35,080 nucleotides of DNA from a virus. The first letter of the stretch is position 1, and each line of letters starts with the position of its first letter. Shown here piece after piece: positions 18,423 through 23,982 of the stretch. The stretch covers positions 1 through 35,080 of IMG/VR virus record IMGVR_UViG_3300020417_000015; one strand, written 5' to 3'. The notes under the pieces were generated by a model. That model had not been told where the DNA came from. It worked only from the letters and a program-made list of their open reading frames with translations, and searched no databases. The position numbers were made by a program, and so were the translations under genes.

Positions 18423-18794
18423 TTATGACAAATCAATAGATATTTTGATGTCACCATCAAGAAGATGTTGTGTCCTTTCTGGCGGTTTGAATCCAGCTCT
18501 ATCTAATATATCCTTAGACGCTTCAAGTTGCACATACTCTGACTTAGCTCCACCAGAAAGGTTAACCATCTTCTGCATTGCCTTTGCAGATGCGATACCG
18601 ATGTGTTCTGCAGTTCCTTTCATAAGAGCTTGTTGAATATGTGGGAGTTTCAGTAACTTACTGGCTTGCACACTTGCGTTCTTGTCTGAGTAACCAGCAT
18701 CGATACAAGCTCTCTTGCCGTTACCGCCATTGGTTAAATAGTTATCCACGAATTGCATCTGCAAGTCTGTTAAAGTTGTGACATCATTAGCCAT
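18423..18794 (-). CDS. terS: Terminase small subunit
   Basis: 123 residues with a Terminase_2-type N-terminal helix-turn-helix: LTDLQMQFVDNYLTNGGN, ACIDAGYSDKNASVQASKLL, then LPHIQQAL. The NG-ACIDAGYS turn and Q-A--LLK-P-I-- helix are characteristic. A central oligomerisation helix (AKAMQKMVN) and a C-terminal tail (DGDIKISIDLS) follow, the latter a possible terL contact. It recognises phage DNA for packaging. It is the first gene of the late operon, 24 nt after the predicted transcription start of a consensus promoter, with GAGGT as ribosome site. A near-consensus DnaA box (TTATCCACG, 18742-18750) lies inside the gene. Confidence 0.9.
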   Translation of the reverse strand: MANDVTTLTDLQMQFVDNYLTNGGNGKRACIDAGYSDKNASVQASKLLKLPHIQQALMKGTAEHIGIASAKAMQKMVNLSGGAKSEYVQLEASKDILDRAGFKPPERTQHLLDGDIKISIDLS

Positions 18795-18825
18795 GTATCA
18801 TACCTCACGGTTAGTTGCTCTGCCG

Positions 18826-18855
18826 ATTATACAGTTATGATTCGTTTCATGTCAA
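18826..18855 (-). promoter_or_regulatory. Consensus sigma-70 promoter for the late operon
   Basis: On the minus strand TTGACA (18855-18850) and TATAAT (18831-18826) are both perfect and 18 bp apart. Start is expected near 18819, about 25 nt before terS. A phage that relies on host RNA polymerase would need this. Its strength raises the question of how late expression is delayed. Confidence 0.85.
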
Positions 18856-18860
18856 GACTG

Positions 18861-18869
18861 TTATCCACA
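18861..18869 (+). promoter_or_regulatory. Perfect DnaA box TTATCCACA
   Basis: Exact match to the high-affinity DnaA box, 5 bp from the late promoter's -35. A second, one-mismatch copy (TTATCCACG) is at 18742-18750 in terS. The phage itself encodes a DnaA-domain-IV-like protein (27868-28506), so the box could serve replication initiation, promoter control or both. Confidence 0.5.
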
Positions 18870-19479
18870 TGGCTAATTAAATATCTGTGATTTGTGCGAT
18901 TTGTGTGTGATTAGTGCAGATAGCAACAGATAGATATGACAAAGCACACCATAAACAATGGCCGAGTTAATCAACTATTCAGTTTGCAGACAAGCTAATG
19001 ATTGGTTTCACTAAGCGTTTTGTGCTTTGATTATCTAATCTGTTGTCTAAGAACAACCAAGACTTACTGTCTGAGAATCTCTAATCTTGCTTAATCTTGA
19101 TTCTGCAAGGTTTCTACCTAAGAAGAAAGACCAACATAATCTACCAGTTAATTCAACCCTATTCTTTAATGAGATTAAGCAAATCTAGTAGATTCTAGGC
19201 ATTGAGAACTGGTCTATCTGCACCAAAGACATATCTTCTGGGTAGCGTCTAACCAGATTCATCAAAGAGATTCTACTAATCTATTCCACTTAGAATCCAG
19301 AGATTTCCATCAACTCCTGGCTACCCATCATTCTCAAAAAAGTCTAGTGATAGTTAGCTTCTTGATTATTCTGAGGAATATCTAACTGATATGTCCATCA
19401 CACACAGAAATCGCTAATATTGTAATTCTTACTAGACCGTTTGGGAAGTGTTGCCAACACAACAGCTAATATACCATTG
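18870..19479. other. Non-coding control region with TAATCT/GATTCT repeats, probable origin
   Basis: No credible gene in about 600 bp. TAATCT occurs directly at 19036, 19082, 19092, 19137 and 19277, and inverted at 19172. GATTCTA occurs at 19269-19275 with its complement TAGAATC at 19291-19297, forming a 7-bp hairpin with a 15-nt loop. AATCT/AGATT forms a short hairpin at 19182-19194, and GGGTAGC/GCTACCC brackets 19240-19326. Spaced short repeats next to DnaA boxes between divergent operons are what one expects of a phage replication origin. Confidence 0.45.
19005..19016 (+). repeat. Direct repeat GTTTCACTAAGC, copy 1
   Basis: Identical to 19576-19587, 571 bp away. The match continues as purine-TTT. 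The two copies bracket the repeat-rich region and the long hairpin. Confidence 0.7.
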
Positions 19480-19568
19480 GAAAATGCCCGCCTCTTTACC
19501 CTTTTACACCTTTCTCTTAAGGAGGGCGCTCTACAAGAGCGCAGAGAAAGGCGGTAGAGGACATTTTC
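19480..19568 (+). ncRNA. Long hairpin RNA candidate carrying an unpaired perfect Shine-Dalgarno sequence
   Basis: Four nested stems: GAAAATG/CATTTTC (19480-19486 with 19562-19568), CCTCT-tt-ACC/GGTAGAGG (19491-19500 with 19553-19560), CCTTTCTCT/AGAGAAAGG (19509-19517 with 19543-19551) and GCGCTCT/AGAGCGC (19526-19532 with 19536-19542), about 31 pairs in all. Nearly all unpaired bases are on the left strand, including TAAGGAGG (19518-19525), a full complement of the 16S 3' end with no nearby start codon. An intrinsic-terminator-like hairpin follows at 19594. No clear promoter was found. It could also act as DNA, for example a single-strand origin. Confidence 0.5.
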
Positions 19569-19575
19569 AAGAACA

Positions 19576-19587
19576 GTTTCACTAAGC
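19576..19587 (+). repeat. Direct repeat GTTTCACTAAGC, copy 2
   Basis: Second copy of the 12-bp repeat at 19005-19016, between the long hairpin and the terminator-like hairpin. Confidence 0.7.
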
Positions 19588-19589
19588 AT

Positions 19590-19835
19590 TTGCAACGACT
19601 AGAACTCCTTGTCGTTTTAAAGACCAAGTTAAACTACTATTTCTCTATACCATGGCTAAAAACACCAACACTACCCAGCACTAAACGAGGACAAGCCGAC
19701 TTTTCAACCAGAATAGCAGATGTCCGTGAAGTTATCTTTGATAGAGCAGATAACTTCCGCACCAATTACATCTACGATTCTGCTTTCCCTTATTCCATTA
19801 CTATAGAGCGTAATGGCGGTGAAAAGGACCCATAG
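19590..19835 (+). CDS. Small early protein with disrupted or shifted start
   Basis: The open frame ends at a TAG at 19833 and codes for a protein-like C-terminus (TKRGQADFSTRIADVREV, then FDRADNFRTNYIYDSAF). The only in-frame start is a TTG at 19590 that lies at the terminator-like hairpin, without a ribosome site. A better-placed ATG at 19652 is in another frame and stops after 10 codons. Skipping one base, for example in the A5 run at 19658-19662, would give MAKTPTLPSTKRG and a 60-residue protein. Either a +1 shift, an assembly error or a decayed gene would explain this. Function unknown. The exact 5' end is uncertain. Confidence 0.4.
   Translation: MQRLELLVVLKTKLNYYFSIPWLKTPTLPSTKRGQADFSTRIADVREVIFDRADNFRTNYIYDSAFPYSITIERNGGEKDP
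19594..19618 (+). terminator. Intrinsic-terminator-like hairpin after the long hairpin
   Basis: AACGAC (19594-19599) pairs with GTCGTT (19611-19616), with an 11-nt loop and a short T4 tract overlapping the stem. The stem is short, so termination may be partial. Confidence 0.4.
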
Positions 19836-19919
19836 TTTATGTGGTCTTTCGTTTGCCTCATTTAGTTGGGGTAGTGTAAGGGTTTTATACCCATAATATA
19901 GACAAATAGGAGATTAACT

Positions 19920-20534
19920 ATGTCTTTAAAACAACAAGAAGCTCTAGTCGAGCAAATACTAAGTAAAACTGTTCATGAAAATGACCGCTACCGAAAAGGG
20001 AAAGAGGCTGGGATTTACCTTAATGGTAGATTAGCTGGGCAACACTACCCAAACGGACCAGCAAGAAGTTACATATTAGCAGAGATTTCTGCGTGTGACG
20101 CACATATCAGAAGATATACCAAAGGTCAGACTAACCAAACAGCTAACTATCACAGACTTTTAGTTGAGAATGATTGGATAGACCAAGAGGTTGAGGAAAT
20201 GCTCAAAGGATTCCAAGAGGAATCTCTTAGAGAACCTCTATATGATGAATCTGGTAACCCACTACACAGTCCAGAAGTTATGGCTTTGGGCAGAATAGAA
20301 ACCAGTTCTCAATACCTAGAAATCTACCAAGATTTACTAGAACCTCATCTAAAGAAAAGGGTTATCTTAACTGGTGATTATGTTTGGACTTTCTTCTTCG
20401 GAGAAACCTACGCAGAATACAAGACGAAACAAGCTAAGCGATTCGAGAAGTCAGACACTAAGTCTGGTTCTTCTAAGACACCAGCTCAGCTAATCAAAGA
20501 CCAAAAAGCTAAGCTCAACGCAATCAAAGCTTAG
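19920..20534 (+). CDS. Hypothetical early protein, 204 residues
   Basis: Begins at an ATG after AGGAGATTAACT, a good ribosome site. The protein is soluble and charged, with helices around residues 5-35 and 75-105, a middle block with ESLREPLYDESGNPLHSPEV, and a Lys/Ser-rich tail with GSSKTPAQLIKDQKAKL. Base composition is less AT-rich than the genes that follow. An intrinsic terminator lies 12 nt after the stop, so it is a separate transcription unit. I do not recognise a family. As the first full early gene it could be a host-takeover factor, but nothing in the sequence proves that. Confidence 0.75.
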   Translation: MSLKQQEALVEQILSKTVHENDRYRKGKEAGIYLNGRLAGQHYPNGPARSYILAEISACDAHIRRYTKGQTNQTANYHRLLVENDWIDQEVEEMLKGFQEESLREPLYDESGNPLHSPEVMALGRIETSSQYLEIYQDLLEPHLKKRVILTGDYVWTFFFGETYAEYKTKQAKRFEKSDTKSGSSKTPAQLIKDQKAKLNAIKA

Positions 20535-20545
20535 TCTAGCAAACT

Positions 20546-20575
20546 GAATAGCCGATTAACTTCGGCTATTCTTTT
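20546..20575 (+). terminator. Intrinsic terminator after the 204-residue gene
   Basis: A perfect 10-bp stem GAATAGCCGA/TCGGCTATTC with a 6-nt loop is followed by TTTT. It ends the first early transcription unit. Confidence 0.85.
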
Positions 20576-20581
20576 GTGTGT

Positions 20582-20610
20582 TTGTCATTTAGAAATGGAA
20601 AAAGCATTAT
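20582..20610 (+). promoter_or_regulatory. Sigma-70-type promoter of the second early unit
   Basis: TTGTCA (20582-20587, 5 of 6) and CATTAT (20605-20610, 4 of 6) are spaced 17 bp. Start would fall near 20618, at the beginning of a structured leader. It lies directly after the previous terminator. Confidence 0.5.
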
Positions 20611-20617
20611 GATTTTC

Positions 20618-20755
20618 TGTTTCTATCTGCTGTAAATATGAGGGAACTTGGCTAATCGCCAGAGAGAACGCTTCGAGCTACTCATTACAGCACAATGCTA
20701 CAGGAGGAAGTAGTCATCTCCCCAGATATACTAAATCCTGTAGCTAATTTTTTTT
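20618..20755 (+). ncRNA. Structured leader or small RNA ending in an intrinsic terminator
   Basis: A closing stem TGCTGTA/TACAGCA (20628-20634 with 20686-20692) continues as ATGAG/CTCAT (20638-20642 with 20681-20685) and encloses two hairpins, TGGC-TAATC-GCCA and GCT-TCG-AGC, a three-way junction. A terminator follows (see 20697-20755). TACAG and CTGTA each occur twice, once in the closing stem and once in the terminator stem, so the strands could exchange. With the promoter upstream this is either a terminated small RNA of about 135 nt or a riboswitch/attenuator-like leader for the operon starting at 20779. Confidence 0.55.
20697..20755 (+). terminator. Intrinsic terminator before the ArdC operon
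   Basis: GCTACAGGA (20697-20705) pairs perfectly with TCCTGTAGC (20736-20744) over a 30-nt loop, followed by TAA and eight T. It lies only 23 nt before the next start codon, an attenuator-like position. Confidence 0.75.
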
Positions 20756-20778
20756 AAAAAGAGGATAAGGAGAAACTA

Positions 20779-21000
20779 ATGGCAATAGAAAAATTTAATG
20801 TATCATTTACTTTAGAAAGAGATAATTCAAATGATGAAGATGAAACATGGGTTGATGAAGAACACATCGCTAGTGAAATCAAATCATGGCTTGAAGATAT
20901 AGATTATATAGTAACTGATATTAAAATTAACAACACTAACTTTATTAAAGTAGACTGGAAAGTAAGTTATGATCTTGTAAAGGAGGACACAAATGTCTAA
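20779..21000 (+). CDS. Small acidic early protein
   Basis: 73 residues with a strong ribosome site (AAGGAG) and an excess of Asp/Glu (NSNDEDETWVDEEHIASEI). The pattern of strand, helix (EIKSWLEDI) and strands (VTDIKINNTNFIKVDWKV) suggests a compact alpha/beta fold. It overlaps the start of the ArdC-like gene by 8 nt and is the first gene behind the terminator-leader. Acidic small proteins next to antirestriction genes can be DNA mimics, but I have no direct evidence for that. Confidence 0.65.
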   Translation: MAIEKFNVSFTLERDNSNDEDETWVDEEHIASEIKSWLEDIDYIVTDIKINNTNFIKVDWKVSYDLVKEDTNV

Positions 21001-22018
21001 AACAAAAAAAGTTGCAGAGTTAAACAAGCATAAACTCAATGAAAAATTTTTAACAATACTTGATGACGCTGATAAGATTGAGGGATCATGGCATAAGCCA
21101 TGGCAATCACAGCTTACATCACAATACAGAGCAAGTACTATTGATGTTAATAAAAAGGATAACAAACCAGAATCTTATAGTGGTTTGAATCAAATACTTA
21201 TGTCATTAGTATCAGACTTATATGGATATAAGTCTAAAGTATGGGGTACATACAAGACATGGGAAAAGATGGGGTATACACCAAGAGGTGCTAGTCCAGT
21301 AGGTATTGTAAGGCCAATCTATAAATATAATGCTGAAGCTGGTAAAGAAATTATATCACGGTGGACAAGTACACCTGGCTTTAATGGAGATCAAGTAGAA
21401 CCAATAGTAATTCGTGATGTAAAAGTTGTGCCAGATTATACAGACTCTGACTATATAGATATGGGTAACACTAAGAAAGATAACTTAGTTAATATGACTG
21501 AAGAATGTGAGCGTCTGGTTTCTGACTTTATGCAGAAGCAAGGCATTAAGTTAAAAGAAAAAGGTAGCCAAGCATACTATAGTCCAATAGCAGATATGAT
21601 ATGTATGCCAGAAAAATGGAGATTCCAAAAAACAATAGACGGATTATCACCAACAGATATGTATGTAATTGTTATGTTACATGAGTGTGGTCATGCTACT
21701 GGTGCAGCACATAGATTAGATAGAGGTTTAGAACTTGGAGCTGTTGATAAAGAAAGCTACGCTAAAGAAGAACTAATAGCTGAGATGTGTAGCATTATGG
21801 TATCTTATGAATTAGGTATAGTATCACAACCACAACCTAATCATTTGCAATACATTAAGTCATGGAAGAAAGCTATCAAAGATGATACTAACTACCTGAC
21901 TCATTGTATTAATCAAGCAAGCGCAGCATCAAAATGGATTCTGGAAAATAAAACACCTAAACCTATGAAAGAGGTGCTTAAGAAATCATTTGATAAAGTA
22001 TTAAAACACATAGATTAA
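20993..22018 (+). CDS. ArdC-like antirestriction protein (ssDNA-binding domain plus metallopeptidase)
   Basis: 341 residues with two domains. The N-terminal part (about 15-115) follows the ArdC_N pattern: WHKPWQSQ near 33-40, then YSGLNQILM, VWGTYKTWEKMG and a conserved basic strand (GIVRPIY). The C-terminal part is a zincin-like (MPTase-PolyVal-type) domain with HECGH at 230-234, followed by ATGAAHRLDR and YAKEELIAEM; His230, His234 and a downstream Glu (about 260-264) would bind zinc. ArdC proteins protect incoming DNA from type I/II restriction. AGGAGG precedes the ATG. Early placement fits protection on entry. A peptidoglycan role is unlikely given the ArdC N-domain. Confidence 0.8.
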   Translation: MSKTKKVAELNKHKLNEKFLTILDDADKIEGSWHKPWQSQLTSQYRASTIDVNKKDNKPESYSGLNQILMSLVSDLYGYKSKVWGTYKTWEKMGYTPRGASPVGIVRPIYKYNAEAGKEIISRWTSTPGFNGDQVEPIVIRDVKVVPDYTDSDYIDMGNTKKDNLVNMTEECERLVSDFMQKQGIKLKEKGSQAYYSPIADMICMPEKWRFQKTIDGLSPTDMYVIVMLHECGHATGAAHRLDRGLELGAVDKESYAKEELIAEMCSIMVSYELGIVSQPQPNHLQYIKSWKKAIKDDTNYLTHCINQASAASKWILENKTPKPMKEVLKKSFDKVLKHID

Positions 22019-22074
22019 ATAAATCTATTGTGAATTAATGTGGATTATGTTAATAATATTATAAGGAGATAAAC

Positions 22075-22377
22075 ATGACTAAAGAATTACCTGATATAGA
22101 CAAGGCTTTTCATACTAATATGCGCAGTCATATTATAAAAGGTATGAAATTAAAACATCCAGATGTAGAGTTTACATTAAATGAGTTTGATGAAAATTTT
22201 ATAACTGGAATCACTAAGCAAGTTCAAGTGTATGCAAAATCACATGACCTTACTGATGACCAACAAAAATTTATGATAACCAAAACATTACAAAATGCAA
22301 TAGATGAGCTTATATCTTACAATATGACACAAGCATTTGGTTCTGACATGGAGGTAGCAGATGGCGATACCGACTGA
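22075..22377 (+). CDS. Hypothetical protein, 100 residues
   Basis: Mostly helical and charged, with an acidic C-terminus (SDMEVADGDTD). An AAGGAG site lies 9 nt upstream of the ATG. It overlaps the winged-helix gene by 17 nt, so the two are probably co-translated. Family not recognised. It could be a partner of the regulator, given the overlap alone. Confidence 0.65.
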   Translation: MTKELPDIDKAFHTNMRSHIIKGMKLKHPDVEFTLNEFDENFITGITKQVQVYAKSHDLTDDQQKFMITKTLQNAIDELISYNMTQAFGSDMEVADGDTD

Positions 22378-22726
22378 TATAAATATAATTAAATTTCCTA
22401 CACCTACAAGGAAGAACGATCCATCTACATCTAAGAATACATGGACCAACACTAAAGACTATAAGATACTACATGCTTTAACTAAAAGTTTAAATACTGG
22501 TGGTACATTCTCAGAGATAGCAAAGTATACTGGTATTAAAGAAGTATCAATAAGCTCCAGGCTTAAAGCATTTAGAGATAAGGGATGGGTATACATTAAG
22601 TTTGATGAACATGGTAACCCAGATAAAAGGAAAAGTATTACAAGTAATTGTAATAACACTATACATTTCCTTAGTACTAAGGGTTTAGAATTAGTTAGAA
22701 GCGAGGAGGACAATGCAACACAGTAG
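22361..22726 (+). CDS. Winged-helix DNA-binding regulator
   Basis: 121 residues. After a polar N-terminal 30, the pattern is helix (TKDYKILHALTKSLN), helix-turn-helix (GTFSEIAKYTGIKEVSISSRLKAFRDKGW, quoted as FSEIAKYTGI and VSISSRLKAF), then a wing with basic residues (YIKFDEHGNPDKRKS) and a last strand/helix (IHFLSTKGLELV). This is the MarR/ArsR-like winged-helix layout. A 14-bp palindrome 1.4 kb downstream (23751-23764) is a candidate operator for this or the XRE regulator. Overlaps with both neighbours by 14-17 nt. Confidence 0.7.
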   Translation: MAIPTDINIIKFPTPTRKNDPSTSKNTWTNTKDYKILHALTKSLNTGGTFSEIAKYTGIKEVSISSRLKAFRDKGWVYIKFDEHGNPDKRKSITSNCNNTIHFLSTKGLELVRSEEDNATQ

Positions 22727-22889
22727 TTTAGACTTAGACTTATACGAAATTAAAAAGCGTTACCAATGGGCAAAGAAACATTTGCAAGACGCTAAGTATT
22801 TGGAACAAAAGAATTTTTTTCAAAAGGAGATTAATGAATGTGCTTTTGCAGCAGAACAAAAGCATAATGTAGATATAAGAAACATATAG
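22713..22889 (+). CDS. 58-residue hypothetical protein
   Basis: Begins at ATG 22713 with GAGGAGG just upstream and overlaps the winged-helix stop. It reads MQHSSLDLDLYEIKKRYQWA and continues as an amphipathic helix rich in Lys/Gln/Glu, including LEQKNFFQKEINECAF. Two long helices are predicted by eye; no known family. The TATAAT at 22896 and the structured region follow its stop directly. Confidence 0.65.
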   Translation: MQHSSLDLDLYEIKKRYQWAKKHLQDAKYLEQKNFFQKEINECAFAAEQKHNVDIRNI

Positions 22890-22895
22890 AATTTA

Positions 22896-22901
22896 TATAA
22901 T
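22896..22901 (+). promoter_or_regulatory. Perfect -10 hexamer at the head of the structured region
   Basis: TATAAT with no recognisable -35 at the proper distance. If used, transcription would start near 22908, where the multi-hairpin region begins. Confidence 0.3.
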
Positions 22902-22907
22902 GGGTGG

Positions 22908-23205
22908 GATTGCAATACTGATGAGCGGTGTTACAAATACTAGGATGAGTAACCAAAAGTCAGAGGAGAAACTGAGGCTGTGGCTGATGACAGTATCTCA
23001 AGCGTGTCGCACACGAACCAACATTATATGATAAAGTCGTGATGAGTATTACGCAAAGAGGCGGTATGATAAGTGCTGAAAAAATCATATCCAAGTATCG
23101 TTAGACTGCACACTTGATTGAATGTAATGCAAGTCAATCAGAGTAGGTTACTGTATTTCCTAAGTTAGAAAGGCCTCACGAACTGCTTAGTATACTCATC
23201 ACGCA
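22908..23205 (+). ncRNA. Multi-hairpin non-coding region (structured RNA or 5' leader)
   Basis: No gene in 337 bp. Left part: GTTAC/GTAAC (22930-22934 with 22949-22953), CTGT/ACAG (22978-22981 with 22990-22993), CGTGT-CGC-ACACG (23003-23015). Right part: a perfect 12-bp long-range stem CGTGATGAGTAT/ATACTCATCACG (23038-23049 with 23192-23203) encloses GG-TATGAT/ATCATA-CC (23063-23092), TGATTG/CAATCA (23115-23140) and CTAAG/CTTAG (23160-23190). The closing stem ends 13 nt before the AAGGAG of the next gene. There is no terminal T-run, so a cis-acting leader or a processed RNA is likely. Confidence 0.5.
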
Positions 23206-23226
23206 ACCAAACAAAAGGAGATTAAT

Positions 23227-23511
23227 ATGTACAGTCAAGAATGGATTAGGCAACAAGTCAACCAAGAGTTTGCTTCTATGGGTAGAAGAATTAGAACCAG
23301 AAGTAGAATGGCAGTAGAAAATTCTATTGAAATATTAGAAACCAGAGGTGGATGCATTGGAACACAAGTAAGTCAAGTCAATGAAGATTATTACTATGAT
23401 GTAATAAATACAATGCGTGAGTATTTATGTAGCAGAGGTGACGCATCTGCAATTATTATTAACAGATTATATCAGGAGAAAAAAGAATGGCAGAAACAAA
23501 ACATTATGTAG
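23227..23511 (+). CDS. Hypothetical protein, 94 residues
   Basis: ATG after AAGGAGATTAAT. Basic N-terminal half (GRRIRTRSRMAVENS) and helical C-terminal half (DVINTMREYLCSRG, INRLYQEKKEWQKQN). No family recognised. It follows a 300-nt structured leader, which may control its translation. It overlaps the next small gene by 25 nt. Confidence 0.65.
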   Translation: MYSQEWIRQQVNQEFASMGRRIRTRSRMAVENSIEILETRGGCIGTQVSQVNEDYYYDVINTMREYLCSRGDASAIIINRLYQEKKEWQKQNIM

Positions 23512-23660
23512 ATGAGGCGATGGATCAGATGATGGATTCATTAGCTGAACAAGCAGAAACAGAAAGACTAAGACAGATAGCTATTGAAGCTGGTATCTGT
23601 ATGTATTGTGGTGTTGGTGCAGAAGGTGGTGCATGTGGAGATTACAAATGTTGGATATAA
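23487..23660 (+). CDS. 57-residue protein with Cys-rich zinc-binding-like C-terminus
   Basis: ATG at 23487 with AGGAG upstream, overlapping the preceding gene. The N-terminus is an acidic helix (MAETKHYVDEAMDQMMDSLA). The C-terminus has CMYCGVGAEGGACGDYKCW, that is C-x2-C and C-x4-C within 17 residues, a plausible metal knuckle. Such mini zinc proteins are common in phage early regions and often contact nucleic acid or host proteins; no specific role can be assigned. Confidence 0.6.
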   Translation: MAETKHYVDEAMDQMMDSLAEQAETERLRQIAIEAGICMYCGVGAEGGACGDYKCWI

Positions 23661-23719
23661 AAAATATTATTGAACTAATATTTTGTATACTCACATTGAC
23701 TATACTTTGGCACATTTAA
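23648..23719 (+). CDS. 23-residue putative membrane peptide
   Basis: ATG overlaps the end of the Cys-rich gene and has GGAG 7 nt upstream. The product is MLDIKNIIELIFCILTLTIL plus WHI, almost entirely one hydrophobic helix. The good ribosome site supports translation, but the length makes chance possible. Confidence 0.35.
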   Translation: MLDIKNIIELIFCILTLTILWHI

Positions 23720-23750
23720 AATCGTTAATGTCAAGATAGTAATTAGTATT

Positions 23751-23764
23751 TTATCTTAAGATAA
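23751..23764. promoter_or_regulatory. 14-bp perfect palindrome, candidate operator
   Basis: TTATCTTAAGATAA reads the same on both strands and lies in a non-coding gap. Its size and symmetry fit a dimeric repressor site. Candidate binders in the window are the winged-helix and XRE proteins. Confidence 0.4.
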
Positions 23765-23861
23765 TTCCTCTAACAGATAGTTGGAGGGCATTATGTCTAC
23801 CGATTGAAAGCTATTGGTATGTAATATTGTGTTTATTATATACACTATCACATTGAATTTG

Positions 23862-23969
23862 ATGGGTGAACCTATGCCCATGCAAATTGTTCACGGTCGT
23901 AGGACTGTGCGCAGAGTGGTTGTCACTACATCTGAACAAGATGCTAGTGATTTTATTAATGTCATATAA
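23862..23969 (+). CDS. Small basic peptide ORF (35 residues or longer), start unclear
   Basis: From ATG 23862 it reads MGEPMPMQIVHGRRTVRRVV and ends with QDASDFINVI just before the ribosome site of the next gene. No Shine-Dalgarno site precedes this ATG. The same frame is open upstream to a TGA at 23805 and, beyond it, to an ATG (23793) that has a strong GGAGGG site but reads only MSTD before that TGA. The extended part encodes a hydrophobic segment (LLVCNIVFIIYTITLNL). The true product may start at a TTG (23814) or pass the TGA. Confidence 0.35.
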   Translation: MGEPMPMQIVHGRRTVRRVVVTTSEQDASDFINVI

Positions 23970-23982
23970 AAGGAGAAAAAAC

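Noticed and set aside
18340-18425. GTTCAAAAC in the terS gap as a possible tRNA T-loop
   Set aside because: The flanking bases do not pair as a T-stem and no acceptor stem exists.
19398-19595. 65-codon open frame on the minus strand across the long hairpin
   Set aside because: No ribosome site, an unlikely Cys/Arg-rich product, and it lies over the palindromic structure, so it looks incidental.
20628-20692. Seven-base closing stem and TTCGAGC loop resembling a tRNA
   Set aside because: Only 65 nt, no anticodon arm of correct size and no D-arm; the fold is a three-way junction.
22916-22975. CTGATGAG followed later by GAGAAAC, recalling a hammerhead ribozyme core
   Set aside because: The segment after the stem reads CAAAAG where GAAA is needed, and the flanking stems I and III cannot be formed.
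23866-23982. GTG-started N-terminal extension of the 145-residue coiled-coil gene
   Set aside because: The ATG at 23983 has a strong AAAGGAG site; the extension overlaps another small frame and has no site of its own.
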